Shown: positions 31,805-43,100 of the stretch, one piece after another
Numbering within the stretch: position 1 is the stretch's first letter
How the letters are laid out: every line of letters begins with the position of its first letter
Assembly (NCBI GenBank): GCA_019915135.1
Contig: JAHLMK010000012.1
Coordinates: 124,001-188,000 of the forward strand
Direction of reading: 5' to 3'
DNA from: Strobilurus pachycystidiatus
Lineage: Eukaryota; Basidiomycota; Agaricomycetes; Agaricales; Physalacriaceae
Length of the DNA: 64,000 bases
Program-made: the position numbers and the translations under genes
The notes under the pieces: model-generated
The model's database searches: none
Seen by the model: the letters and a program-made list of their open reading frames with translations, nothing else
What the model was told of the DNA's origin: nothing

Positions 31805-32818
31805 TTAGGAATTGGAAGTGGAGGCTTGCTTCTGTACTGCAAGCTGTTGTGCAGCACGTACAGCTGGATTATCACGAATATAGATCTTGAAGGCCTCTGA
31901 AGACCAACGGCCCAAAGCCTGAATGATAGCATCAGAGAGACCTAAGCCAGCATAGTAGGTGGCACCACCAGAACGAGCAGAGTGACCTCCAAACTCTCTT
32001 TCCACCAGAGCAAAGAACTTTCTTTCAAACCAACTGCGAGTGGGAATAGTCCCATTCTCACAAATGAAAAGAGCAGACCGAGCTCCATGGAGCTTGTCTC
32101 GGAGTTTGGTGTATTGCTTGAGAAGCTCAACCGGGTTTGCAATCTTCTGAGGAGTGAACAGCATGTCTGTTCCTTGATAGAACTGATCACCCTTGTGATA
32201 AGGCAGCTTGTAACCTGCATAGCCAGGCTCAAAATGCAGAGAAGCTCTCTTGATGATCTTACGCCAATCTTTGAGTGCTTTGGAATTAGGCTGTAACAGC
32301 TCTCCCATGCGATGACAGCCATAGAATGCACAAGCCATAAGAGTGGCAAAGAGAAGATCATCATAGCTCAGAGTTGCATTTGCAGTATCAACAAAGAGTT
32401 GCAGATGAGAAGTGCGCAGAGGTGGTTTGCGCTTCACTGGATTGGCTCTGATCTTTTTGGCTCCTCTGATAGTAGCTTGCACTAGAGCAGAAGCTCGAGC
32501 TTCAATGAATGAGGGATAGAACTCCTTGAGAAAGTGACGTGCTCCAGAAAGATATTTGGAGCCAGAGGCAATGAATTGAGAAGTATAAGCAATATAGCGA
32601 GATAGAGTTTCTGGAGTGGGATCCAGAGGAAGGCTGTGGTTGTGACAGAATCTAGCATAATCTCTGGCACCAGTAGCATAGTTTTTACGAGTGGACTTCT
32701 CAATTGCATGGACTTGTAGATACAAGACTAAGTCATCTAGTTTCTTCAAGTCCATAGGTGGGCGAGAGGGATCAGTCTTTCTCCTCTCGCCCAAGGCCTC
32801 TAAAAGCACTCTCTCCAT
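31805..32818 (-). CDS. tyrosine recombinase (integrase), unit 2
   Basis: Protein identical to the unit 1 recombinase, with all catalytic residues (GCHRMGEL, GGHSARSGG, ALGRWSS, FKIYIRD). It overlaps the RT stop (32800) by 19 nt. Complete identity between the units over this gene, against several changes in RT and gag, suggests recent duplication or gene conversion. Confidence 0.92.
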   Translation of the reverse strand: MERVLLEALGERRKTDPSRPPMDLKKLDDLVLYLQVHAIEKSTRKNYATGARDYARFCHNHSLPLDPTPETLSRYIAYTSQFIASGSKYLSGARHFLKEFYPSFIEARASALVQATIRGAKKIRANPVKRKPPLRTSHLQLFVDTANATLSYDDLLFATLMACAFYGCHRMGELLQPNSKALKDWRKIIKRASLHFEPGYAGYKLPYHKGDQFYQGTDMLFTPQKIANPVELLKQYTKLRDKLHGARSALFICENGTIPTRSWFERKFFALVEREFGGHSARSGGATYYAGLGLSDAIIQALGRWSSEAFKIYIRDNPAVRAAQQLAVQKQASTSNS

Positions 32819-34692
32819 CGCGCCAGAACCAGCTCTCTTGGGGGCTGGAATGTGCAGACGCGGTAGGAGGGAAACTGTTTGGAAAAATCATCAAACAGAA
32901 GGCGAGACAACAAGTCTGCCATGATGTTGTCAACTCCAGGGATGTGTCTAACTCGCACATCAATGCCTGTGCGCAGCACAATATCAGCAATTGCCAACAG
33001 AATGGCATTGTGTGATGATTGAGATGCAGACAAGGAGTTGAAAACTGCAACTGAATCCATGCTGTCTGAATGGATCAGAATGCGACGAGGAGGAACCTTG
33101 AATGAGGCAACATGGTGGATGAGACAGAGAATAGCAAGAAGTTCACGGAAGAATGTGTCCACTCCCGTGATAGTCTTAAGCTGATAAGCAAAGCCATTGC
33201 CTGCATATACAAATGCAAGGCCAGAATTGCTAGCATCTGTCCAGCCAAAGAAATCTGCCTCATCATCACTCCAAGATTGAGCATCAACAAAGCGAATGCC
33301 AATGCAATCCTTTGCAACTTTGACAAACCAACTGAGGTCCTGCTTAACCTCAGCATTGAGTGGAATGCCTTTGAAGCGGATGGTCTTGCCGCTCATCTTG
33401 CGATAGAGCTCTGTGAGAGCTGGGCGTGCCCAGGGCAAGACATTGAGAGTCCAATTCAGATAGCCAGCAAGTTGCTGCCATTGCTGAAGAGGGGGCTTGG
33501 GTTGTCCCAAGAACTCATTGATTGAAGTAATCATAGAGTCAAGAGAATCTGGAGAGAGAGAGATAGAACCAGAATGGATATCAACCCAGAAGCCAATGAT
33601 TTTGAGTGTGACTCCATGCTCCTGGTTCTTGTCATCATATGGACAACCAATGAGATCCCAAAAGACAAGAAGTTGCACTTGACGGTGGGGGCGCAGTTTG
33701 CCATGAAACATAACAAGATTGCGCTTGAAATCCCAGCCAAAGAAGTCATCCATATAGTCATGAAGACCAATGACTCCAAGTTCCCAAGCTATCCAGTTGA
33801 GAAGCCCAGAGAATGAACACCAACAGCGAGGAGAAGCCCGAGTGCCCAGAATGAGACAACGCACAATGTGGTATCTGCCATCTACAGTGACCACTTGATG
33901 AACTTGCCAAATGGGATGGGCAGGAAGGTTGAGGAATGCTTTGGATACATCACTCTTGAAGAGTGACAGTTCCTCATTTGGATGTGCTTTGAGCACATCA
34001 TTGAGAAGTTGACCAAATGAATGCATATCATCATAGCGCACTTTGGCATTCTCTCTGGATATGCCATCATTGAGACCATTGCCAGTATGATCCATGACAA
34101 TACGAGGTTTGCCTTTCTGCCAGACAACAAACCTGGGAGAAATGCGCATGCCAGGAAGAAGTACAAAGTTCTCTGGAAGAGCTGGAGACCAGCGACCAGC
34201 TGCAATCTCTTGATCTCTATAAACTCGAAGTGCTGCAAGATCTTGAGCCTCTGTGGCATAGTTATCATAGCGCTCTTTGAGATGAGCTTCCCATTCTCCA
34301 TCATGGAAAGGCCAGAAACCTTCACGGAGAGAGCAAATGACAGAATTAACAAATGGACAGTTGGGATGTTTGGTCAACAAGTGCTCAATGCGGTCAACAT
34401 TGAAAGGAGTATCAACACGGATGTAATCCGCAACAGCTGCAAGCAAGGCTTGGATCTGTGGATCATCTAAGATCTGCTGAGGTGGTCTAGGTAGAGGAGG
34501 AGCAGTATAAGTGGAAGAAATGCTCGGAGGAGCTTTGGATTCTGATGATACATTGGAAGTAAAAACATAGCCTCTTTTGAAACGCGGTGCAGACTGCTCA
34601 TCTTCTGCCTTCCGCTTTGAGCCAGATAAGCTTCTAGGCTGAGCCTGCGCTTCCAGCACCCGACTTGCTATGAGCAACTGCTCGTCGGGCAT
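32800..34692 (-). CDS. reverse transcriptase-RNase H, unit 2
   Basis: Same 630-aa layout as unit 1, ATG at 34692. The RT (SLFKSDVSKAF, HDYMDDFFGWD) and RNase H acids are kept. It differs by about a dozen residues, for example KNQEHG versus KKQEHG and ALLAAVADY versus ASLAAVADY. The frame is intact. Confidence 0.9.
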   Translation of the reverse strand: MPDEQLLIASRVLEAQAQPRSLSGSKRKAEDEQSAPRFKRGYVFTSNVSSESKAPPSISSTYTAPPLPRPPQQILDDPQIQALLAAVADYIRVDTPFNVDRIEHLLTKHPNCPFVNSVICSLREGFWPFHDGEWEAHLKERYDNYATEAQDLAALRVYRDQEIAAGRWSPALPENFVLLPGMRISPRFVVWQKGKPRIVMDHTGNGLNDGISRENAKVRYDDMHSFGQLLNDVLKAHPNEELSLFKSDVSKAFLNLPAHPIWQVHQVVTVDGRYHIVRCLILGTRASPRCWCSFSGLLNWIAWELGVIGLHDYMDDFFGWDFKRNLVMFHGKLRPHRQVQLLVFWDLIGCPYDDKNQEHGVTLKIIGFWVDIHSGSISLSPDSLDSMITSINEFLGQPKPPLQQWQQLAGYLNWTLNVLPWARPALTELYRKMSGKTIRFKGIPLNAEVKQDLSWFVKVAKDCIGIRFVDAQSWSDDEADFFGWTDASNSGLAFVYAGNGFAYQLKTITGVDTFFRELLAILCLIHHVASFKVPPRRILIHSDSMDSVAVFNSLSASQSSHNAILLAIADIVLRTGIDVRVRHIPGVDNIMADLLSRLLFDDFSKQFPSYRVCTFQPPRELVLARWRECF

Positions 34693-36044
34693 TGAGGAGG
34701 ACAAGGCACTGTTCTTTGTCACGAGCGGAATGCTTGCCGCCGCACTCAGAACAGGTGCCATGAATCCTCTTGAAAGCACAAGGAGTCTTGGGACAATTCC
34801 CCAGATTCCAGTTTTGACAAATAACCCTCTGACGCTTTGGAGACGGCTCCTGAGCTGAAGTAGCTGCAGGGCGCTTAAGCGCAGATGAGCTGCCTCGAGA
34901 GCGAAGCATTTCAGAGAGCATAGGGAAATGAAGTTGAGACCGGTCATGCAGCTCAAAAGGAGACTTGGCATAACGTTCACGAGTCTGACAATCAAAGCGG
35001 ATAGGAAATGAAAGATCTGGTTCAGAAGCACGGAACATCTCCACCACAATGGCTCTGTACTTCTCCAACTCCTTGTTCCGGTGAGGGTAGACAAGGAGAA
35101 CACCTCAAAACCATGCATCAAAGCAGCGGGTCCAGTCTGACTCTGTGGAAAGAGACCGACGTGCAGAGACGTGGTCCTTGCGCACAAGAGCATAACCACC
35201 TCCAAAGTCCTTGGGTTCATCATCATGATGAGATGGGTGAGACCCAAAGGAAGCAAGGAGTTTCTCAAAGTCAACATAAAGATCTTGGACAATGAGACGC
35301 CACAAAGAATGGGCAAATGGATCAGGATGAGAGAGGGAACGGAGAAGGTCTGCAACAGCATCTGCATCCTTGTCCGCTCTAAAGAGTCTGCGGAGGCGGT
35401 CTGTCTCTTGTAGATGTGGAGAGAGATCGGACAAGAAGGAGAGCTGCGCAAGATGAGGAGCTGCAGCAAGAATGGAGGAAGGAATCCCTGACTCTGAAGT
35501 GGAGGTGGGATTAAGGAGCTTGGCAAACAAGGCAGCAGAGAGGGAGGGTATTTGGACTAGGAACAACGGGTGCTGCTCTGTTGCCCTCAGCATCAAGGGC
35601 ATCCAAGTTGGCAGCAAGAGCGGCACAAGCGGCGTCCTCGACAGCCTGCTTGTGCTGGCGCTGCTGCTCCTCCTGAACCTGACGAGCAGCAACAGTGGCT
35701 AGGTCGGCAGTGGGCTCAGCAGGTGCAGAGTCAACGCGGGCAGCGCGTCGAGCAGCGATGACCTGGGTGACTTGGTCAATGTAGTCGGCCATCTCGTGAG
35801 CGCTGGCACCAGTAAGTCGTGCTTGACGCATGAACTCAGCGTGGTTAGCGATGGTGCCATCGGAGAACTGAGTAACAAGGAGCTGCAGCTTCTCACTGAG
35901 CTTCTTGATGCGAGAGCGGTCGATCTCAGAGTCAGGAATGATGGTATGGGGCGCAGGAGAGGCCTCAGGATCAGGGGAGGCCTGAGGAGAGGCAATGACG
36001 TCGAGATCATTGTGGGAGGAATCAGAGACAGCGATGGGGGGCAT
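34634..36044 (-). pseudogene. Gag-like protein, unit 2, frameshift plus TGA
   Basis: ATG at 36044. A net 2-nt loss near 35545, relative to unit 1, breaks the frame. Further on a TGA (35105-35107) interrupts it two codons past the site of the unit 1 TAG, at a codon that reads CGA in unit 1. The zinc-binding C-terminal part (34634-35068) is otherwise preserved. The two units were thus inactivated separately. Confidence 0.75.
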
Positions 36045-36090
36045 AGAGATGGATGAGCAGAGCGATGTGCGAGGTAGGAGCAAGGGTGAT

Positions 36091-37128
36091 GAAGCAGAAA
36101 CCAAGGCAGAGCAAGCTAAACTGAGCACAGAAGCGAAATTGAGCTTGTGGCCTATGAAGAGTGGACTGGGGACACACCTGTGCACAGAATCCCAAGTGCG
36201 ACGCTATCAGGAAGCGTGGGAGCAGGCAGGGATTGGACACTGTGCACAAGATAAGGCATCAACTCGAAATCAAGTTGGATAAGCATACCAGTGACAATGG
36301 ACAGCAGTGAAAAATCAAGTTAGATCTAACTGTAGCAGACAGCAGGGAGGGCTAGAGACTGTCCAAAGCGTACACTGGTGAAAGGAGCATCAGTCCCGGT
36401 GAGCAGAACTGGAGGGACACTGTGTGCAAACCTTGCAGAGCCAAAATGCGAAGATGAAGGCAGGAAGCAAGCTGCAACACAGTGGGGATCAAACTCGCAA
36501 CTTTGGGGCGCCCTAGACCCAGCATCAGCTGACAGACAGCACTGGGCCCAGGCCAGATGATGACAGATTGATCCTGGGAAAGTGCAAAGTTATTCCATGT
36601 CACATGGCTGAGATATGGGTAACTTAACACATGGCATCAGAAGTGATCTTCTGGAAATGATTGACAGATGCTGTCATAATTGACAGCTCCTGTGATCGGA
36701 GATAGCATCCCTAAGTAGGGGAGATAGCCTTGAGGCTAGTAGGTCAAGAAAGGAAGTCAGTAGCATGAGACTACATCTCCAAAAATGGAAATTACTCGCA
36801 AATGCATTTGAGCTCATTTGGAGAAAAGTTGATACCACACATGGGCATGATGGTGTGACATGTCCAAACTCATAGGATGGGTCCGGGACATCATGAGAGA
36901 CATGACGATGCAAACAGCAACATGGTAGCTATGACCGATGTCTTGTGATTTGCGATTTACTGCCAAATGATTTTGAGCTCATTTGGGGAAAGTTGAGACA
37001 CCACAATGAGAACACTGCTGCTCGGTGCCGGACTGTACTGAGTGAGCTCAGACAGTATGAGAGAGTGTGTGAGAGGTGCAGAGGCCTCTGAAAACGCTCC
37101 CTACCCTTGGAATCCGCTTTTACTTCGA
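36091..37128 (-). repeat. A repeat, right (5') copy with 59-bp insertion
   Basis: 1038 bp: the same repeat as the other two plus about 59 bp near 36123-36181, bounded by similar CTG[A/T]GCACAGA phrases. The outer border (TTACTTCGA at 37128) is followed by unrelated host-like coding sequence instead of b. Confidence 0.85.
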
Positions 37129-40011
37129 GTGTTGAGGCTTAGTACGCTTCTTGAGGGGTCCCACATGATGCGAGGCGTACCGGGCACTTGGCGTGCGAGT
37201 GTGGTGAACAGTTTCTGAAACTGGCGCAGGCAGGTGAAGGAGGACTTCTTTCCATCGCTCAGCCAACGTTTAATATAGGTCAGATACAACTCTAAATCAT
37301 CTTCGCCAATTTCCGCGTCCTTGAGCCGTAAGATCTCTGCGCACGCCGTGGCGCGGAACCACCATTGTATCTGACTGATGGTGGGAGTTATATGGACAGG
37401 GGAGAGGAAGTGTCCTTCCTCGTCACGCACACATGTAACAAGAAGGAAGCAGGAGTAAAGACAAAGGCGGTCGTCGCGCTTGAATTGCTGGCTGGGCTAA
37501 GCAAGGGAGAACCAGATTGTAGTGTGAATGACGGCCTGAATGGCCACGGTATCTTTGGACCGTGGAGCCTCTACGAGCGAGCCGAGCGCCTTGAGGACTT
37601 CATCATGCAGAGGGACGATGAATCCGGGGACGGGGTGCTCATCGGTCCAAATGAGGAAGCATAAGAATCTGCCCATGTGTGTAGCATTTGCTTTCAATGT
37701 CGACAATAGTTGTACTGGATGGAAAGGAGGGCCTTCCAAATTCCTGAAAACATTTTGGATGCTGTTTGCGTAAAAAGAGAAACTCCTGACCTGGTGGAAT
37801 CAGAAGCGATGTATCGCAGCACAACTGAAGAAAGAGGCCGGATTGGAGTTGATGCTATGGTGTAGTACTTCACCACTTCTTCAACGAGGAGCTCCAGCTC
37901 AGGCTCATTGTGCGGCATGTAAACAGTTTGCCTTAACGCTACAATATTCACAGAGTCAACCTGCGACAACCAGCTCGTACGTACAAGGGCATCGTCCACC
38001 AAACAATCATTGTCTACATTGCGGAAACAAGTATTGCGTACGCCGAATCCGTTCTTCTCCGCCTGAGCAAGAACTATCTCAAGCATGTCGTCATGAGGCG
38101 TTTCTTTGTCGCAGTGCACCGCAAAATATTCCGTACGGTGCCCCCGGAACCCAACGACTTGCTGGTAAGATTGCTGGCCAATGACTTGGCGCTCCTTTTG
38201 CGCCGTCTCAATGTGTTCAGCAAGATGTTTACAACGGCACAGGTATCTGGCCCTGGGAAAACACGCCAGTGCTCGTACACCCACGAGTGGCGCACCGATA
38301 GCCTTCTCGGAAAACTGTAACAAAAGGAATGGCACGTATGGGATGTCTGGGAAACGGCAATGGCTCGTCCGCTCTGAGTGTGTGTACAGCTGATTTGAGT
38401 TTGGCGGGTGGGGGAACCTTGACATCTTTCCGTCGATGGTTAGCAGAACGATGCCCATGTGCATGCGTGGCTAGAACAAAAACTTTGCAGGCAGTACATA
38501 TAAGCCTGCAGTACATCTTGTCCACCACAAAGCTCTATTCCACAAGGAAGGCTTTGGCAGAGGCCTCCGCGCTGCACTCGTCCACCGTGGCTTCAGGATT
38601 ATCACTCTTGTACAAAATGCCATCTGCACGCTGTGCTTCCGCCTGTTGTCCGCCTGTTGTCTGCTCGACGCACATGAGTCCTTCTCCCTGAGCCTCCGTT
38701 GTGATGTCTGCCAAGAAAGCATCGTGCGCGTCTCGAGCCAACAACGATGAGTCGGTGTCCTGTGGGCCATTGACATCCATTGCGTCCTCAGGCGATGCCA
38801 TGTGAGCGTCCGGTGTAAGTTCCTTGGGGGGATAGGGAGGGGGGAGCGCGAGATGGCCATTGTACGCGGTACGCTGGGGGTCAGGATAGCCGTCCGGCGC
38901 ACAGTGCGGTTTACTAGTAACTATCTTCCGCATCCTGTCTCTGTTCTGGCGTGAGTGCAAATGATCGCCACAGATGCAGTCATAAAGACCAGTCAATCTA
39001 TTTCGAGGGATTTTGTGTTCTTCTGCATGATTTGTGATGAGATTATGTAGCCTGGCATGGTGATACACCTTACCAGTTCCAACCTTGTGGATAATTGATG
39101 AGCCGTGGTGACAAGCCTTGTTGTGCGTAGGGTTTGAAGGTCCAGTCCAAGTGGACCGGTGAGACCGGTGAACTGGACCAGACTGGACCGGTCATATGAC
39201 TAGTCCAACATGGACCGGTTCTACCAGTCCTATTAGTCCAGGTCCTAGGTCCAGAGCTCATCCCAGATTTATCTGGACTGGTAAAGACTGGTCTAGGACC
39301 GGTTTGGACCGGTCTACTCAGAGTCCAGTTAAGACCAGTTAAATGTCCCCCAAAAAGGTTGTTATATATGTGTTCATGGTAAACTTACCTTGACTTAACC
39401 GGTTCAATGGTAAACTTACCCTCATTTAGGCGTTTTATGGTAAACTTTCCATGACTTATATACTTATATGATACATTTAGCTGCACATACTCTCTCATAT
39501 TTAAAAAATCCATCTTACTGTGGCTAAAACATACTATACAAGCCTAACGAGTCATTAATTTAACTGTCATATACTATCTGATCAATGTGGTAAACTTATA
39601 TGATGGTAAACTTACCAAAGAAAATTGCAAAAATATAAGTTTGAGCTTGTAATGATATGGACCGGTTCTAGACCGGTTTAGGACCGCAGACCGGACTGAT
39701 TGAGGTGAAAAGACCGGACCGGACCGGACTTTTAAACCCTAGTTGTGCGCATCTAGAAAGGTTTCATACCACCCAATGTGACAGTATGGCTGGGGGCAAC
39801 TGCGACGTTTTGACATGGAATCCAATGTTCGCATTGAGCGGCTACGTACGGTCTTTTCGGAGGCATCGCAGAACAAAGAATGGTGCTGGGTTTGTTCTTG
39901 CGCTCGTAGTTGTGCTGCGATTAATTGGTTGCACAAAGTGACGGTGTTGGTGGAGAATGTGAGAAGCAAGCCAACACCTGTCAAAAAATAGTGGCACGCA
40001 AAATTGGTCAT
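37129..40011 (-). pseudogene. large host-like gene, possibly RecQ-like helicase N-terminal region, broken by MITE 4 and the YR element
   Basis: It reads leftward. Upstream of MITE 4 the frame ends SCPQPYCHIGWYETFLDAHN. After the MITE and one TSD copy it continues in phase with KACHHGSSIIHKVGTGK and then a Cys/His segment (CICGDHLHSRQNRDRM). Later exons include VGFRGHRTEYFAVHCDKETP, TSWLSQVDSVNI, MGRFLCFLIWTDEHPVPGF and IQWWFRATACAEI...FTCLRQFQKLFTTLARQVPG, ending MWDPSRSVLSLNTRSK where the retrotransposon repeat begins. The order (zinc knuckle, long helical part, short WD/WWTD-like patch) resembles from memory the region before the helicase domain in subtelomeric RecQ-like proteins of basidiomycetes. 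No helicase motif is present here, so this is a weak call. Both insertions disable it. Confidence 0.4.
39128..39741. mobile_element. hAT-type MITE 4 (ACCGGTCC variant)
   Basis: A 614-bp element starting TAGGGTTTGAAGGTCC and ending GGACTTTTTAAACCCTA, with perfect 8-bp TSDs GTTGTGCG (39120-39127 and 39742-39749). Both arms are packed with GGACCGGTCC-type repeats. The centre is AT-rich with the 12-bp palindrome GGTAAACTTACC at 39378 and 39409 and a near copy at 39439, plus another at 39605. There is no tRNA-like segment. It is inserted in a coding exon. Confidence 0.9.
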
Positions 40012-40169
40012 GCTCGGGTCACGCGCGATTAATGTACGTCATTTCCAAATTGTCCATTCCTAGCTAGTAATACAAGAAAATGTCCCATGAAGGGTTACAG
40101 TGAGATGGTTCAGTGCCAGTAACGACCAATGTATACACAATACGTGACCACCTAAACAAAGGTCTAGTG

Positions 40170-43100
40170 CTAGATTAAGGGTTTGGTGCCCTGCCCATCC
40201 TCGCATTCTGCCCGGAGTCTCTTCAGTGGAGGTTGATTAATGTCCTCGGTATCAACCTCATTGCTGTCTACAACACTGTGTTGGCGCTTGAGGGGATGCG
40301 ATGCCGTTGACGAGGAGGCGGCGTGTTCCGATGTTGACGCGACGGGTGGTGTGGGTGTGGGCGTGACTGCTTCAAGGGCGGATGACAAGGGATTTGCCGC
40401 CTGACCTTCTGCGACACCAGCGCCAGAAAGTGCACTGGACAGACAATGGGGTGTGTCTTGTCCGCCGGTGGACAGGTGTCGTCTCTTGCGGGGCCGCGTG
40501 TCGTCCCCCTCAATGTTAGATTGTTTCTCATGCCCTGGTTTGCGCGGCGACGGCAAATCCAATGGCAAGCTACCTTTGCCACAAGAGGGTTCCTTGGAGC
40601 AATCCCTGCTACGACGCACACCGCAGCTATTGCTCGTTGGTGCAACATCCGCCTCCATGTCAGCCACTGACTTGCTACGCGCGCGCGGTTTAACTTGATG
40701 TCCGTTGTCGTAGTCAATTTCCTTGCTTTTGGAGGGTTGATGATGGGTTTCCGCCGGTTGTATGTGGACGGGGGAAGGAGAAGCAGAATCAAGATGTGGC
40801 AAATCGCCGGACGCAGCTTCCTCAATGCCGGTCTGTGGCTCCTCATCGACTTCTACGCACGCATGCTTGTCTTGTGGCAGTTCTCCTGCTGGGGGTTCTT
40901 CCCGGCTACCATCTAACCCTCCCGCCTCGTCTCGTAGCACATGACCGGCCGGACTTTCATCATCTTGGGACCCTGGTGCTCCCTCCTGTTCATCGCGACC
41001 CACGTCGTTCTGTGGTGTGCTGTTGGGCGTGGGTGACGTGTCACGCTCTTCCTGCCTGGGCTCACAATTGAGCTCATTGTCGGCGGCGGGTTCTTGTTGA
41101 GAAGTGTCTGGTTGTGCCTGCTCTGCGACCTCATTGCGTGATGCACCGTCAAGCGCGGGTGTCTCTTCCTCAACCTCTCCGACCTTCACCTCCACTGCTT
41201 CTGTGTCATCACCTGCCGTCACCTCAGCTGCGGGCGGGGTTTTTTGTTGCCTTGCGTCGCGCTCTGCCTCCTCTTCATTGCCATCAACTTTGTCTCGTGG
41301 TGCGTTGTGGGGCACAGGTTGTGGCAGCGAAGCGTCTTGCTGTTCCTCCTCCACATCGCCCTCCTCCTCCTCGCCATCAACCTCGTCTTTTGGTGGGTTA
41401 GTGGGTACGGGTCCTTCTGCGTCTGAGTCTGAGTCTTCTACCAGCTCAAAGTTGTCCACCTCCTCGCCTGGGTCTGACTCTTCCTCTGACTTAATGTTAT
41501 CCGAATCCACTGCGGCTGTGTCCTCATTTTCCTGGACTTCCACTGAGCCATGCGGCCACTTGGTACGAGGAGGAGCACGAGGAGGCGATGGCGGAAAGAA
41601 TCCTTCTGTGAAATGGGGCGTGCGTCGTGGTTCTGGCCTAGGCAGACTCTTCTTCTTGGACTGCGGCTTTGCCTTGGACGGATTGCTATGCTTTGCCGGC
41701 TTGTGAGGCTTTGGCAGAATCTGTGTGTTTGTTTGATGAGACATGTATGAAAAATGGAAAGACAACGCACGAGTGTCCTTAGGTCCAGTGCGAGTTCTTC
41801 CAAGGATTTTGCCGGTGCGCCAACAACTACGATCTCTGCATCGGAATCGTCCATCTCCGGCGCGTCATCCGGCTCTTCTTTGGAGTCTGGCTTACCCTCA
41901 TCGCCGGCGTTGGTACGTCCGTGGCTTCCCTCCTGCTTGAACCGGGGGAAGACTGACCCATTGTAGCAAGGGAAAAGATATTCATCATCAGGGACATGAG
42001 GGGAGAGAGCGGGAAGGGAAATGTCCTGAAGTCCAAAAGCGGGCACAACGTTGAGCTCCCAGCTCTGTGTGAATGTGGTGAGGAGGGCCTTTGGTTGTAA
42101 GGCAGGGTCACCCGTTGGCTTCGCCTTGGTCCCAAAGGTCTTGTACTTTTGCCCGGACAGGGCAAGGACGTGATACAGCTTGTAGATATACTCAAAGACC
42201 AGATTGGACAATGGATCTCCCAGGTCTGGAGAGAAAGAAGCGTCGGCAACCAGTACAATGTCATAAGCGAGTTTGTGCTTCTCGAGGAAGTTGGTTAAAT
42301 GTTCGAGGTATAGATTGTTGACGTGCTTACGCGGAACCTGGATCCAGGATATGAGGAAGCGGGCGTATAGGGCCCAAGCCTCAATGTGGCTCATGTTGGT
42401 GATGCTTGTATTTAAGACGTACGTCAGGATAAGCCCAACGAGTGCATCTGGCATGATAGCCCTGTTGAGGTAGTGGGCTCCACGCATAGCCGTGTCTCGG
42501 AGGTTCAGAGTCAAATGAGCGACCATAGGTTGCATAACCCTGACTTTGTGAGTTGCGGATCATTACTGGGACAACAAGTACTTACAGATAGTCGCCTGCC
42601 TGCATAAGGACAGCGTTCTTGTATTGTATGTTAGCTATGCTGCCGCAAGTTGTCTTGTCCTGGGCAAAATACTCGATGAACTTGAACACCTCCTGGGTGG
42701 AAAAGCGGTAACTTTCCGTCGCCCAGAGTTTGTAACTCTCAACCATCATTATGACGGTGTCAAGACCGTGCGCATCAAAGTGCGTGATACTGTCTGTGCC
42801 TTTGGCTCCAGCTAGATGCCAGTAGCACCAGACTGTCAGTCGAACGGCAATTGCACCGGGGCTCCCGTAAAGCAGTGGTCTGTCACGCTCATGACACTCA
42901 AAATTTTGTCAAGTACCCTGAAGAATGCTTGAAAAAGGTTGTTTGAAAAGTGTAAACATCCGTACCACAAATAATTGGGTAGGAATTCCTTGTCATGATA
43001 GACCTCGGCGGGTTGTATGATGTCTATGCAATTCAAGAATAAGCCATCGGCACCCAGATCTAGTTCGTGTAGGACGGCTCGCAGCGTCATACAAAGGTGG

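Larger units (their letters stand above)
25077..37128 (-). mobile_element. tandem dimer of a tyrosine-recombinase retrotransposon (split direct repeats)
   Basis: Two nearly identical units with a period of about 5433 bp. Read on the minus strand the order is: A1 (37128-36091), gag, RT/RNase H, YR, b, A (31638-30660), gag, RT/RNase H, YR, b, A (26205-25227), a 66-bp spacer, then b' (25160-25077). This A1-internal-b1-A2-b2 layout is the split-direct-repeat arrangement of Ngaro/PAT-type elements of the DIRS order, which integrate through a circular DNA using a tyrosine recombinase rather than a DDE integrase. The middle A repeat is shared by both units. No target duplication is expected or seen. 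The 5' end of A1 lies within the host-like gene at 37.1-40.0 kb. Confidence 0.8.

Noticed and set aside
25227..37128. Ordinary LTR retrotransposons with ~980-bp LTRs
   Set aside because: There is no DDE integrase, no TG...CA termini and no TSD; a tyrosine recombinase and the extra b segments fit a split-repeat DIRS-order element better.
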